From the NCBI RefSeq assembly GCF_004016505.1, contig NZ_SACR01000003.1, forward strand, positions 372,001-436,000: 64,000 bases of DNA. Reading direction: 5' to 3'. Below the pieces are notes generated by a model. It worked only from the letters and a program-made list of their open reading frames with translations. It was not told the DNA's origin and made no database searches. The position numbers and the translations under genes were made by a program. Position 1 is the stretch's first letter. Each line of letters starts with the position of its first letter. Source of the DNA: Rubrivivax rivuli (GTDB taxonomy: Bacteria > Pseudomonadota > Gammaproteobacteria > Burkholderiales > Burkholderiaceae_C). Shown piece by piece: positions 35,282 to 44,378 of the stretch.

Positions 35282-36675
35282 AGACCGTGCAGACACGTGC
35301 CGCCGCAGCGGCCACCGCGCTGGCCCTGGGTGCGCTCTGCGCCTCGCAGGCCCACGCGCAGACGGCGCCAGCAGCAGCCCCAGCGGCGGGCTTTTCGCTC
35401 GAAGGCGCCGTCATCGACAGCCGCAACGCGCGCAGCCTGGGTGTCATCAACGAGCGCGGCGACATCAACGCGCTCTTCCGCGCGCAGAAGGCCATGACCT
35501 TCGGCATCCTGCGCGCAGCCGGCATCCCGCTGGACCAGCTCTCGCCCGAGGTGCGGGCGCGCATCGAGCGCTTCGCCACCACCAACCTGGAGGCCTTCCG
35601 CGCTTTCTCGCAGGGGCTGGACCTGAAAGACCAGGGCCGCTTCGCCGAAGCCAAGGCCGAGTTCGCACGCGCTGCGCAGCTCGACCCCGGCTTTGCACTG
35701 GCGGCCGAGCAGCAGCAGGCCATGCCCGAGGTGAGCCTGGGCAGCGGCGTGCAGACCCGCGCCGTGCTGATGGCCGCCGCCGGTGCGGCGGTCGACCGCG
35801 GCCGCGCCGCCTTCGCGGTGGACACCGCGCGCGCCGTGGCCGCACTGGCCGCAGGGCAGACCGTGGTGACGGTGCCGCTGGCCAGCACCGCCGAGCAGGC
35901 GCGCACCAGCGACTTCAGCACCACGCCGCCGGGTTCGGGCACGCAGTTCGTGCCCAACATCGTGGCCGGCATCGCCTACACGGCGCAGCTGCCCGGCCTG
36001 GGCACGGCGCAACTGTCCACCTTGGGCGAATGGCGCTCTGACAGCTTCCGCGTCAGCACCGGCACCAACGGCACGGTGCTGGAAGCGCTGGGCAGCACAG
36101 CCAACCCTGTGGCGCAGATCGGGGGCGCCACGGCGCAGCCGCTGGGCAACGCCACCTTGGCCGACGGCAGCGTGGCCTACTGGGGCGCCTGGTCCTCGGC
36201 ACCGGGCGCGAGTGCCACGGTCACCGTCAGCGGCACCCCGCTCGTGGCGCCACAGCTCGGCCCGGTGAGCTACCTGCTGGCCGACGCCACGCGCACCATG
36301 CCCGGCACGGGCACGGCGGTGTTCTCTCCGCGCGGTGGCACGCTGGGCAACGCCACCGGCACGGTGGCGGTGAACTTCGCCACCCGCGCGGTGGAACTGC
36401 GCAACCTGGGCTTCAACATCGGCACGCTGAACTTCAGCGGCTTGAACGGCAACGCCACCTTCGACACGCGGATCGCGTCGGGGGGCTTCGGCGGCAACTA
36501 CAGCAGCGGCCAGTGCACGGGCTGCAGCGCCTTCACGCCGCTGTCCAGCAGCTTCAGCGGCAACTTCGTCGGCCGCGATGCCGATGGCTTGGCCTTCGCC
36601 ACCTTCCTGCTCACGGGCGGGGGCGGCACCGCGGCCGGCGTGCACCTCTTCACGCGGCCACCAGCGCAGCCCTGA
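35278..36675 (+). CDS. Secreted protein: CsgG-like C-half joined to a TbpB-like barrel domain
   Basis: Gene G, 465 residues. The signal peptide (MKTVQTRAAAAATALALGAL, ending AHA27-Q28) has no lipobox. Residues 38-135 read like the part missing from gene F: a strand FSLEGAVIDS, then INALFRAQKAMTFGILRAAG, TTNLEAFRAFSQGLDLKDQG and RFAEAKAEFARAAQLDPGFAL (one TPR). The centre (136-330) is unidentified. The C-terminal 130 residues look like the eight-stranded handle barrel of transferrin-binding-protein-like surface proteins: TGTVAVNFATRAVELRNL, GQCTGCSAF (possible disulphide), SFSGNFVGRDADGLAF and final GVHLFTR. Such barrels are cargo signals for SLAM exporters, and a SLAM-like gene lies two genes upstream. 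The stop TGATCA is shared end to end with the convergent metC-like gene. Confidence 0.8.
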   Translation: MKTVQTRAAAAATALALGALCASQAHAQTAPAAAPAAGFSLEGAVIDSRNARSLGVINERGDINALFRAQKAMTFGILRAAGIPLDQLSPEVRARIERFATTNLEAFRAFSQGLDLKDQGRFAEAKAEFARAAQLDPGFALAAEQQQAMPEVSLGSGVQTRAVLMAAAGAAVDRGRAAFAVDTARAVAALAAGQTVVTVPLASTAEQARTSDFSTTPPGSGTQFVPNIVAGIAYTAQLPGLGTAQLSTLGEWRSDSFRVSTGTNGTVLEALGSTANPVAQIGGATAQPLGNATLADGSVAYWGAWSSAPGASATVTVSGTPLVAPQLGPVSYLLADATRTMPGTGTAVFSPRGGTLGNATGTVAVNFATRAVELRNLGFNIGTLNFSGLNGNATFDTRIASGGFGGNYSSGQCTGCSAFTPLSSSFSGNFVGRDADGLAFATFLLTGGGGTAAGVHLFTRPPAQP

Positions 36676-37857
36676 TCAGCGCAAGGCGCGCTCCAGCGCC
36701 TGCGCCAGATCGGCCTGCAGGTCGGCCACCGACTCCAGGCCGATCGAGAAGCGCACCAGGTGGCCGTGCAGGTGCGGCTGATGCGCGGCGGACGCGCTGC
36801 GCATGGCGGTCAGCTCATAAGGCACCACCAGGCTCACCGGCCCGGCCCACGAATAGCCGATGCGGAAAAGCTGCAACGCATCCACGAAGGCCTCCACCTG
36901 CTGCGTGCTGTAGCGCTCGTGCAGCATGACCGAGAACAGCCCGGCCGCGGCCGTGCAATGGCGCTGCCAGTGTTCATGACCCGGGCTGCCGGGCAGCGCC
37001 GGGTGCAGCACCTGCGCCACCTCGGGCCGCTGGCCCAGCCAGGTGGCCAGCGCGCGCCCGGCGGCGTCTTGCGCGGCGTAGCGCAGCGGCATGGTGGCCA
37101 GCGAACGCAGCACCAGTTCGGCGTCGTTGCCCGCCACGCCCAGGCCCAGGCGCATGTGCGTGAGCTTGATGCGTTCGTGCAGCGCCGCGTCGCGCGTGAC
37201 CACGCTGCCCATCAGCACGTCACCGCCACCGCTGGGGAACTTGGTCAGCGCCTGCATCGCAATGTCGATGCCGTGCTCGAAGCCGCGCAGCGCGATGCCG
37301 GCGCCCCAGGTGTTGTCGAGTGCCGTGGCCACGCCGCGTGCCTTGGCGGCCGCGGCCAGCGCAGCCAGATCGGGGAACTCCATCGTCACCGAGCCCGGCG
37401 CTTCCAGCCACACGAGCTTGGTGTTCGGGCCCAGCAGTGCGGCAAAGCCCGCCGCATCCATCGGGTCGTAGAGCCGGTGCGTGATGCGCCAGCGCGCGAA
37501 CTCGCCCCGGGCCAACTGCAGGCTGGGGCCGTAGACGTTGTCGGGCAGCAGCACCTCGTCACCAGCCGACAGCAGCGCCTGCCCCACCAGCGCCACCGCG
37601 GCCAGGCCGCTGGGCGCGAGCACGCATTCGGTGCCGCCTTCCAGCGTGGCGATGCGCTCTTCCAGCGTGAAGGTGGTGGGTGTGCCGTGCAGGCCGTAGG
37701 TGTAGCCGTTCTTGTTTCGCCAATCGCGCGCGCGCAAGGCGGCCACGTTCGGGAAGACCACCGTGCTGGCCTTGTGCACGGGCTCCTGCGGCGCCGCGAA
37801 GCCCGCTGGTGGCTTGTAGGCGTGGTGGATGAGTTCGGTACTGAGGTCGCGGGCCAT
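36676..37857 (-). CDS. metC: PLP-dependent cystathionine beta-lyase (Cys/Met metabolism family)
   Basis: A 393-residue fold-type I PLP enzyme, most like bacterial cystathionine beta-lyase MetC, which turns cystathionine into homocysteine, pyruvate and ammonia. Motifs seen are YTYGLHGTPTTFTLEERIATLEGG, the cofactor-stacking LLPDNVYGPS, the aspartate in TALDNTWGAG and the Schiff-base lysine in ALTKFPSGGGDVLMG. The C-terminal FSIGLESVADLQADLAQAL is the family signature. A related gamma-lyase or gamma-synthase activity cannot be excluded, though the ALTKFPSGGGD form fits beta-lyase. It follows rimO after 20 bases on the same strand. Its stop abuts the stop of the convergent secretion operon with no spacer. 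Confidence 0.9.
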   Translation of the reverse strand: MARDLSTELIHHAYKPPAGFAAPQEPVHKASTVVFPNVAALRARDWRNKNGYTYGLHGTPTTFTLEERIATLEGGTECVLAPSGLAAVALVGQALLSAGDEVLLPDNVYGPSLQLARGEFARWRITHRLYDPMDAAGFAALLGPNTKLVWLEAPGSVTMEFPDLAALAAAAKARGVATALDNTWGAGIALRGFEHGIDIAMQALTKFPSGGGDVLMGSVVTRDAALHERIKLTHMRLGLGVAGNDAELVLRSLATMPLRYAAQDAAGRALATWLGQRPEVAQVLHPALPGSPGHEHWQRHCTAAAGLFSVMLHERYSTQQVEAFVDALQLFRIGYSWAGPVSLVVPYELTAMRSASAAHQPHLHGHLVRFSIGLESVADLQADLAQALERALR

Positions 37858-37877
37858 GCTGTCGTGTCGCTGCTGGC

Positions 37878-39296
37878 TCAGACCGGCACGCCGACGAGGT
37901 CGTGCCCCTCGGCCGCCACGATGCGGGCGCGCGTGAACTCGCCCACCTTCAGCGTCTTGCTGGCCTTTTCGGGCGGCAGCAGCCGCACCACGCCGTCGAT
38001 CTCGGGCGCGTCGGCATAGCTGCGGCCCACGCCGCCCTTGCGGCCGAGCGCCGGCGCGTGGTCCACCAGCACCTGCATGGTGGCGCCCACGCGGCGCTGC
38101 AGGCGTTGCGCCGAGACGGCTTCGGCCACCGCCATGAAACGTGCGCGGCGCTCTTCACGCACCTCTTGCGGCAGCATGCCGGGGATGTCGTTCGCCGCCG
38201 CGCCCTTCACGGGCGAGTAGGCGAAGCAGCCGGCGCGGTCGATGCCCGCTTCTTGCACGAAATCGAGCAGGGTCTGGAACTCTTCCTCGGTCTCGCCAGG
38301 GAAGCCCGCGATGAAGGTGCTGCGCACCACGATCTCGGGGCACAGCTCGCGCCAGCGCTGCAGACGTTCGAGGTTTTTCTCGCCGCTGGCCGGGCGCTTC
38401 ATGCGCTTGAGCACATCGGGGTGGGCGTGCTGGAAAGGCACGTCCAGGTAGGGCAGCACGCGGCCCTGGGCCATCAGCGGCAGGATCTCGTCGACGCTGG
38501 GGTAGGGATAGACGTAGTGCATGCGCACCCAGGCGCCGAAGGGTTCGGCGATCTCGCCCAGGCGCGTGGCCAGTTCGAGCAGCCGCGTCTTCACCGGCTG
38601 GCCGTCGTGGAAGCCGGTGCGGTACTTCACGTCCACACCGTAGGCGCTGGTGTCCTGGCTCACCACCAGCAGTTCCTTCACGCCGCTCTCGAAGAGCGCG
38701 CGGGCTTCGTTCAGCACGTCGCCGATGGGGCGCGAGACGAGGTCGCCGCGCATGCTGGGGATGATGCAGAAGGTGCAGCGGTGGTTGCAGCCCTCGCTGA
38801 TCTTCAGGTAGGCGTAGTGGCGCGGCGTGAGCTTGATGCCGGCCACACCGCGAGCCTCGGGCACCAGGTCGATGAAAGGGTCGTGCGGCTTCGGCACGTG
38901 CAGGTGCACGGCGTCCATCACCTCCTGCGTGGCGTGCGGGCCGGTGACGGCCAGCACCTTGGGGTGCACGGCCTTGACCAGGTTGCCGCCGTCGTCGCCG
39001 GCCTTTGCGCCCAGGCAGCCGGTGACGATCACCTTGCCGTTGGCGGCCAGCGCCTCGCCAATGGTGTCCAGGCTCTCCTTCACCGCGTCGTCGATGAAGC
39101 CGCAGGTGTTGACGATCACCAGGTCGGCGCCGGCGTAGGTCTTGGAGGTTTCGTACCCCTCTGCGCGCAGTTGCGTGAGGATGAGTTCGGAATCGGTGAG
39201 CGCCTTGGGGCAGCCCAGCGAAACGAAACCCACGGTGGGCGCCTTGGCGGCGTTCTGGGCGCTGGCGTTACCGGCGTCGGTGGTGGAAGCATTCAT
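37878..39296 (-). CDS. rimO: Ribosomal protein S12 methylthiotransferase
   Basis: A radical-SAM enzyme that adds a methylthio group to Asp88/89 of ribosomal protein S12. At 472 residues it has an N-terminal UPF0004 domain ([40 protein letters not shown] with three cluster Cys), the radical-SAM core with CNHRCTFC and the conserved [10 protein letters not shown], and a C-terminal TRAM domain. The ATG at 39296 (MNASTTDAG) is chosen; another in-frame ATG at 39314 would add six residues, and neither has a strong ribosome site. It is followed by the metC-like gene and preceded, 49 bases upstream, by phaR on the same strand. Confidence 0.97.
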   Translation of the reverse strand: MNASTTDAGNASAQNAAKAPTVGFVSLGCPKALTDSELILTQLRAEGYETSKTYAGADLVIVNTCGFIDDAVKESLDTIGEALAANGKVIVTGCLGAKAGDDGGNLVKAVHPKVLAVTGPHATQEVMDAVHLHVPKPHDPFIDLVPEARGVAGIKLTPRHYAYLKISEGCNHRCTFCIIPSMRGDLVSRPIGDVLNEARALFESGVKELLVVSQDTSAYGVDVKYRTGFHDGQPVKTRLLELATRLGEIAEPFGAWVRMHYVYPYPSVDEILPLMAQGRVLPYLDVPFQHAHPDVLKRMKRPASGEKNLERLQRWRELCPEIVVRSTFIAGFPGETEEEFQTLLDFVQEAGIDRAGCFAYSPVKGAAANDIPGMLPQEVREERRARFMAVAEAVSAQRLQRRVGATMQVLVDHAPALGRKGGVGRSYADAPEIDGVVRLLPPEKASKTLKVGEFTRARIVAAEGHDLVGVPV

Positions 39297-39345
39297 CGCG
39301 CGATTTTCATGCATCGCGCTGCCGCTGCGCCGCGGCCGGCGTGCC

Positions 39346-39915
39346 TTACTTCTTCGGCGGCGCAAAACCCGGCATGCCGGGGAAGAGCCCACCAGCGGCC
39401 TGCAACTGCTCGAAGACGCTGCGGCTCTGCTCCAGGTAGCTGCCCATGATGTTCTGCAGCGCCGGGGCCTGGCCGGTCATGAACTGCGTCCAAACCTCGG
39501 GGCTCAGGTGCTTGGGGTCGTACAGGCCCTTGCTCTGGTTCAGGAACTGCGCCTGCAGTTCGCTGAAGGCCTGCAGGTTCTTCTCGATCATCGTGCCCAT
39601 CACGCCCTGCATGGCATGGCCGTAGAAACGGATGATCTGCGCCAGCGCCGGCGTGGTGAACATCGGCACGCCGCCCGACTCTTCTTCCAGGATGATCTGC
39701 AGCAGGATGCTGCGCGTGAGGTCTTCGCCGGTCTTGGCGTCACGCACCTCGAACTCCTCCGACGAGAGCACCATCTGCTTCACATCGGCCAGCGTGATGT
39801 AACTGCTGGTGCGCGTGTCGTAGAGCCGCCGGTTGGGGTACTTCTTGAGCGTACGCACCGGGCTCGCTGCGGCCTTTTCGGAGGCGGGGGCCTGGGTGCG
39901 GCGGCTGGACGGCAT
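39346..39915 (-). CDS. phaR: Polyhydroxyalkanoate synthesis repressor PhaR
   Basis: A 189-residue DNA- and PHA-binding repressor controlling phasin and granule formation in Burkholderiales. The N-terminal PHB/PHA accumulation regulator DNA-binding domain is complete ([28 protein letters not shown]), followed by two short PHB-accumulation domains ([39 protein letters not shown]). The tail is Gly/Pro-rich (GLFPGMPGF). The start is set at MPSSRRTQ (39915), because the 15 extra residues of the longer frame are not family-like. It signals a PHB-storing organism, consistent with bdhA in this window. Confidence 0.96.
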   Translation of the reverse strand: MPSSRRTQAPASEKAAASPVRTLKKYPNRRLYDTRTSSYITLADVKQMVLSSEEFEVRDAKTGEDLTRSILLQIILEEESGGVPMFTTPALAQIIRFYGHAMQGVMGTMIEKNLQAFSELQAQFLNQSKGLYDPKHLSPEVWTQFMTGQAPALQNIMGSYLEQSRSVFEQLQAAGGLFPGMPGFAPPKK

Positions 39916-40008
39916 GCGGGCGTTCCTCGGGGCTGGCGCTTCGAAGCGCGTCCCCGGCATTCTAGGAGTCGGCCTCTTCAGCCCAGCCGGGGGCTTACCC
40001 CCGCGACC

Positions 40009-40863
40009 TCAGGCGGGGCCGCTCCCCGCCCAGGCCACGAAATGCGGGTTCTCGTAGCCGGGCTTGCCGTAACGCAAAGGCGCGCCGTCCAGCGTGCAGA
40101 CGCGGCCGCCGGCAGCGGCGAGCACGGCATGACCGGCGGCGGTGTCCCACTCCATGGTGCGGCCCAGACGCGGATAGACGTCGGCCTGGCCGCAGGCCAG
40201 CAGGCCGAACTTCAGCGAAGACCCCGCATTCACACGATCGGCCACCGGCAGGCCACCAGCCACTGGGGCCAGGCCGCTCTGCAGCCAGGCCTGCAGAGCG
40301 GCCTCGTCGCCGTGCGAGCGGCTGGCAGCAAGGCGCCAGCCCGCCGCCGGCACCGCCTGCACCTGCAAAGCGCGCCTCTGCCCGGCCTGCTCGCACCAGG
40401 CGCCCTGCCCTGCGATCCCCGCGTAGAGCACGTCGCCCACGGGCTGCAACACCACGCCGAGCACCGGTTCGCCTTCGTGCACCAGCGCGATGTTCACCGT
40501 GAACTGGCCGTTGCGCTGCACAAACTCTCGCGTCCCGTCCAAGGGGTCGACGAGCCAGAAAGTGCGCGCTGCGGCCGGAGCTTGCCCGCGCGCAGCAGCC
40601 TCCTCGGCCACCACCGGCCACGCCGGCGTCAGCGCCTGCAGCGCGGGGGTGATGAGCGCCTCGGCCCGCTCGTCCGCCAAGGTGACGGGCGAGGTGTCGG
40701 CTTTTGCGCCCACGTCGAAATCGCTGGCATAGACCTCGAGAACCAGGGCCCCGGCTGCACGCGCCAAGGCCTCGACATCCGTCAGCAGGCGGGTCATCCC
40801 GGCGCTGCTGCTCGGCAGGGTCCAGGCCGGGTCCCGTGGACCCTCATTCAGGGGGGAAATCAT
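40009..40863 (-). CDS. cysQ: 3'(2'),5'-bisphosphate nucleotidase CysQ
   Basis: A Mg2+-dependent phosphatase of the inositol monophosphatase superfamily that removes 3'-phosphate from PAP, a by-product of sulfate assimilation. Motifs seen are KADTSPVTLADERAE, the metal site VAEEAA and WLVDPLDGTREFVQRNG, and the C-terminal MEWDTAAGHAVLAAAGG. The preferred start at 40863 (MISPLNEG) has GGAGG eight bases upstream and gives 284 residues. The start at 40797 (MTRLLTD) would match the usual family N-terminus with 262 residues. The open frame continues upstream into noise. Confidence 0.95.
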   Translation of the reverse strand: MISPLNEGPRDPAWTLPSSSAGMTRLLTDVEALARAAGALVLEVYASDFDVGAKADTSPVTLADERAEALITPALQALTPAWPVVAEEAAARGQAPAAARTFWLVDPLDGTREFVQRNGQFTVNIALVHEGEPVLGVVLQPVGDVLYAGIAGQGAWCEQAGQRRALQVQAVPAAGWRLAASRSHGDEAALQAWLQSGLAPVAGGLPVADRVNAGSSLKFGLLACGQADVYPRLGRTMEWDTAAGHAVLAAAGGRVCTLDGAPLRYGKPGYENPHFVAWAGSGPA

Positions 40864-40933
40864 CGAAACCGCCTCCGGCCGTGGGGCTGCGTGGGAATTC
40901 GTCACGGCCGGGCGGGGCCCGATTTCACCGCAA

Positions 40934-40951
40934 GGACACAGGGCTGTGTCC
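40934..40951. promoter_or_regulatory. Perfect 18-base inverted repeat, possible operator
   Basis: GGACACAG, GG, CTGTGTCC: a perfect palindrome with 8-base arms in the gap between cysQ (minus) and a small plus-strand membrane ORF. It is followed after 9 bases by TATACC, a possible -10-like element. The short spacer and lack of a T run argue against a terminator. I do not recognise the binding protein. Confidence 0.4.
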
Positions 40952-40983
40952 CAATCCCGTATACCTTGAAACGAGTACCGAAC

Positions 40984-41172
40984 GTGAACAACGGAACTGC
41001 CATCGCTCCCCTGCCGCCCGTTCGTCGCCAACGCCCGCTGCCCACCGAACCCATCGTGTTCGCGCTGGCGCTGACCCTGCTGACACTGGCCATCAACCTG
41101 CAGCCGCAGGCCGAGCGCACCAGCACGGCCAAGGCCCCGGCGCCCACCACTCAGGTGGCCACGGCGCGCTGA
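40984..41172 (+). CDS. Small single-helix membrane protein (hypothetical)
   Basis: A 62-codon frame starting at a GTG. A basic N-terminal part (LPPVRRQRPLP) is followed by one hydrophobic helix (IVFALALTLLTLAINL) and a polar Ala/Thr-rich tail. The composition looks like a genuine small inner-membrane protein rather than an antisense shadow. The last 22 bases overlap the 3' end of the convergent RND pump gene. The start is uncertain because no good ribosome site is seen. I do not recognise a family. Confidence 0.4.
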   Translation: MNNGTAIAPLPPVRRQRPLPTEPIVFALALTLLTLAINLQPQAERTSTAKAPAPTTQVATAR

Positions 41173-44100
41173 CGCCCGTTGCGCTTGCCGCCCGGCCCGA
41201 AGCCGAGCACACGCGCCACCAGGCGCCACACGAGGCGCAGCCCCACCAGCGTGGCCAGGGCCTCCAGGAAGGTCACGACGAAGGCGAAGAACGGGTTCCA
41301 GCGCGCCTCGCGCTGCCTGTACTTGGACACCATGTTGTCGCGCGACACCTCGATGCTGTCGTAGAAGCTCGGCACCACCAGCAGCGTGAGCAAGGTGCTG
41401 GTGATGGTGCCCCCGATGATGGCCACGGCCATCGGGCGGTAGAACTCGCCACCCTCACCCACCCCGATGGCCACCGGCAGCATGCCGGCCACCAGGGCAA
41501 AGGTCGTCATCAGGATGGGCCGCAGGCGCTTGCGGCCGGCGGTCATCAGGGCCTCCTCGCGGTTCACCCCTTCCGCCTCCAGCACGCGGGCCGCATCCAG
41601 CAGCAGGATGGCGTTCTTGGCCACCAGGCCCATGAGCATGATCACCCCGATGAAGCTCATCAGGTTCAAGGTGCCCTTGGTCATCAGCAGCGCCACCACC
41701 ACGCCAATCAGCGACAGCGGCAGCGAGAGCATCACCGCCAGCGGCGCCGTGAAGCTGCTGAATTGCATCACGAGCACGAGGTACATCAGCGCGATGCCCG
41801 AGACCAGCGCGATGCCCATCTGCTTGAAGACCTCCTGCTGGTCTCTCGAAGCGCCGGCCAGTTCCAGCCCGTAACCGGGCGGGTAGTTCATCGCGCGGGC
41901 CAGCTTCAAGGCCTCGGCCGTCACCTCGCCGGGTGAACGACCCTGCACGTTCGCGGCCACGCTGATCGTGCGCTTGCCGTCGTTGTGCTGGATCTGGCTG
42001 GGGCCCTTGCCCATGGTGACGGTGGCGATCTGCTCCAGCGGCACCATGCGGTTGCTGCCGCTCACGGCGATGGGCAGTCGCTCGATGTTGCCGGCGTCCA
42101 CGCGGTCTTGCGGATGCAGGCGCACGGCCACGTCGCGCGTCTCGCCGCTCGGATCGACCCAGTCGCCTACTTCCACACCGGCGAAGGCCACGCGCAGCGC
42201 CTGCGCCGCATCGTTCACGCTGATGCCCAAGGTGTTGGCCAGCCCGCGGTCGAGCTCGATCTTCATCTCGTCCTGCGGGTCTTGTTCCGACAGGCCCACG
42301 TCCACTGCACCCGGCACGGTGCGCAGCTTGTCCATGAACTGGCCGGTGATCTCCAGCAGTTGCCGCGTCTCGGGCCCGGTGAAGCGGATCTGCACCGGCT
42401 TCTGCGCGCCGTTGTTCAGGTCGTCGAGCACCACGTACTCGGCGCCCACCAGGCGCGCCGTGATCTTGCGCAGGTCGGCCGCGATGGCCTGCGCGCTGCG
42501 CTGGCGCTGCGTGCTCTTGCCCACGTCGACATAGATGCGCCCGCCGCCCGGGTTGACGAAGCTGTTGGTGGCCTTGGTCTCGGGAAGCGTGCGCGCCAGC
42601 GCGGCGGCGGCTTCCACCTTCAGGCGCGCGTACTCCAGGCTGCTGCTGGCCGGGGTGCGCACATCGATGGCCACCGTGCCGGCGTCCGAGGCCGGCAGAA
42701 AGCTGGAGCCGCCCCACTTGACCTGCAGGCCGATGGCCGCGACGAAACTGAGGAAGGCGAACACCGCCATCCAGCGCCGGTGGTGCAGCGCCCAGGCGAT
42801 GACGCGGCCGTAGCGGTCGGCCTGGTGGTCGAACCACAGGTTGAAGCGCTCCAGCACGCGGCTGATGCCGCGCTTGGGCGCCTTGTGGTGGCCCACCGGG
42901 TCGCCCCAGTAGGCCGAGAGCAGCGGGTCGAGCGTGAAGCTGATGAACAGGCTCACCATCACGGACGCCACCACGGTCAGTGCGAAGGGCCGGAACCACT
43001 CGCCGCTGACGCCGGGCATGAAGGCCACCGGCACGAACACCGCCACGATGCTGAAGGTGGTGGCCGCCACCGCCAGACCGATCTCGGCGGTGCCGTTGAG
43101 CGCCGCCGTGCGGCGGTCTTCACCCGCCTCCATGTGCCGCACGATGTTCTCGCGCACGACGATGGCGTCGTCGATCAGCACGCCGATGGCCAGGCTCAGG
43201 CCCAGCAGGCTCATGAAGTTCAGCGTGAAGCCGCACAGCCACACCGCGATGAAGGCCGCGATCACGCTGGTGGGCAGGCTCAGCGCGGTGATGAGCGTGC
43301 TGCGCCACGAGTTCAGGAAGATGTAGACGACGAAGATCGTCAGGCCAGCGCCGAAGACCAGCGCATGGATCACGTTGTAGAGGCTGTTGGCGGCGTTCTC
43401 GCCGCCGTCCTGCGTGACCTCCAGCTTGGTGCCGGCGGGCAGCGTCTTGTTGATCTCCGCCACCATCTTGCGGATCTCGTCGGCCACGCTGACGGTGCTG
43501 GCCTCGCGCGTGCGCGTGACCGACAGGCCCACGTTGGGGTTGCCGCTGCGCACCGAGAAACTCGTCAGCTCGGCGAAGCCGTCCTTCACCTCGGCCACCT
43601 GGGCCAGGCGTACGAGCTCGCTGCCGCGGCGCTTGATGACGATCTGCCCGAACTCGCCCGGGCTCTCGATGCGGCCCACGAGGCGGATGCTCTGGTCCTG
43701 CAGCGTGCCGCGCACCTTGCCCACGGGCGCGGTGGCGTTCTGCGCGCGCAGCGCGGCCACCACCTCGGTGACGCTGACCTCGTACTCGCGCAGCTTCTCG
43801 GCGCGCAGCAGCACGCTGAGTTCGCGGCGCAACGCGCCATTGACGTTGACCACCGCCACGCCGTTGACGCCGCGGAAGCGGTCGGCCAGCTCGTCTTCGG
43901 CCAGGCGCGAGATCTGCGCGTGGGTGAGCGTGGTCGACGACAGCGCCATCTGCATGATGGGCTGGGCTGCCGGGTCGACGCGGCGCAGGATGGGCTCGCG
44001 CATCTCCACCGGCAGCTTGTAGCGCACCGAGGCGATGGCGTTGCGCACCTCGTCGGCCGCCTCGATCATGTTCTTGTCGAAGTTGAAGATCAGCAGCAGC

Positions 44101-44369
44101 TGGGCGCTGCCTTCGCTGCTGGTGCTGCGCACGTCGGTCACGCCGGCGATACCCTGCAACGCCTTCTCGATGCGGTTGACGACCTCGCGCTCCACCGTGT
44201 CGGGGCTGGCGCCGGGGTACGGGATCTGCACCACCAGCAGCGGTTGCTCGACATCGGGCGTCTGGTTGACGCGCAGCTTGCTCAGCGCCAGCAGGCCCAG
44301 CGCCATCAGCGCCAGGATGATGACGATCATCGCCACCGGGCGCTTGATGCTGAATTCAGAGAGGAACAT
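41151..44369 (-). CDS. RND efflux transporter permease subunit (HAE1-like)
   Basis: A 1,072-residue inner-membrane proton-driven pump subunit of the AcrB/MexB superfamily. It has the usual 12 helices and two large periplasmic loops: N-terminal FLSEFSIKRPVAMIVIILAL, the helix-4 acidic pair in GVLIDDAIVVRENIVRH, the porter region with NDGKRTISVAANVQGRSPGE, and the helix-10 lysine motif GLVAKNAILLLDAAR. The C-terminus extends about 30 residues past the last helix. It most resembles the multidrug/hydrophobe branch rather than heavy-metal CzcA. Substrate unknown. The adaptor gene ends ten bases upstream; no outer-membrane TolC-type gene is nearby, so a shared channel is likely. Confidence 0.96.
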   Translation of the reverse strand: MFLSEFSIKRPVAMIVIILALMALGLLALSKLRVNQTPDVEQPLLVVQIPYPGASPDTVEREVVNRIEKALQGIAGVTDVRSTSSEGSAQLLLIFNFDKNMIEAADEVRNAIASVRYKLPVEMREPILRRVDPAAQPIMQMALSSTTLTHAQISRLAEDELADRFRGVNGVAVVNVNGALRRELSVLLRAEKLREYEVSVTEVVAALRAQNATAPVGKVRGTLQDQSIRLVGRIESPGEFGQIVIKRRGSELVRLAQVAEVKDGFAELTSFSVRSGNPNVGLSVTRTREASTVSVADEIRKMVAEINKTLPAGTKLEVTQDGGENAANSLYNVIHALVFGAGLTIFVVYIFLNSWRSTLITALSLPTSVIAAFIAVWLCGFTLNFMSLLGLSLAIGVLIDDAIVVRENIVRHMEAGEDRRTAALNGTAEIGLAVAATTFSIVAVFVPVAFMPGVSGEWFRPFALTVVASVMVSLFISFTLDPLLSAYWGDPVGHHKAPKRGISRVLERFNLWFDHQADRYGRVIAWALHHRRWMAVFAFLSFVAAIGLQVKWGGSSFLPASDAGTVAIDVRTPASSSLEYARLKVEAAAALARTLPETKATNSFVNPGGGRIYVDVGKSTQRQRSAQAIAADLRKITARLVGAEYVVLDDLNNGAQKPVQIRFTGPETRQLLEITGQFMDKLRTVPGAVDVGLSEQDPQDEMKIELDRGLANTLGISVNDAAQALRVAFAGVEVGDWVDPSGETRDVAVRLHPQDRVDAGNIERLPIAVSGSNRMVPLEQIATVTMGKGPSQIQHNDGKRTISVAANVQGRSPGEVTAEALKLARAMNYPPGYGLELAGASRDQQEVFKQMGIALVSGIALMYLVLVMQFSSFTAPLAVMLSLPLSLIGVVVALLMTKGTLNLMSFIGVIMLMGLVAKNAILLLDAARVLEAEGVNREEALMTAGRKRLRPILMTTFALVAGMLPVAIGVGEGGEFYRPMAVAIIGGTITSTLLTLLVVPSFYDSIEVSRDNMVSKYRQREARWNPFFAFVVTFLEALATLVGLRLVWRLVARVLGFGPGGKRNGRQRAVAT

Positions 44370-44378
44370 CGCCCGACC

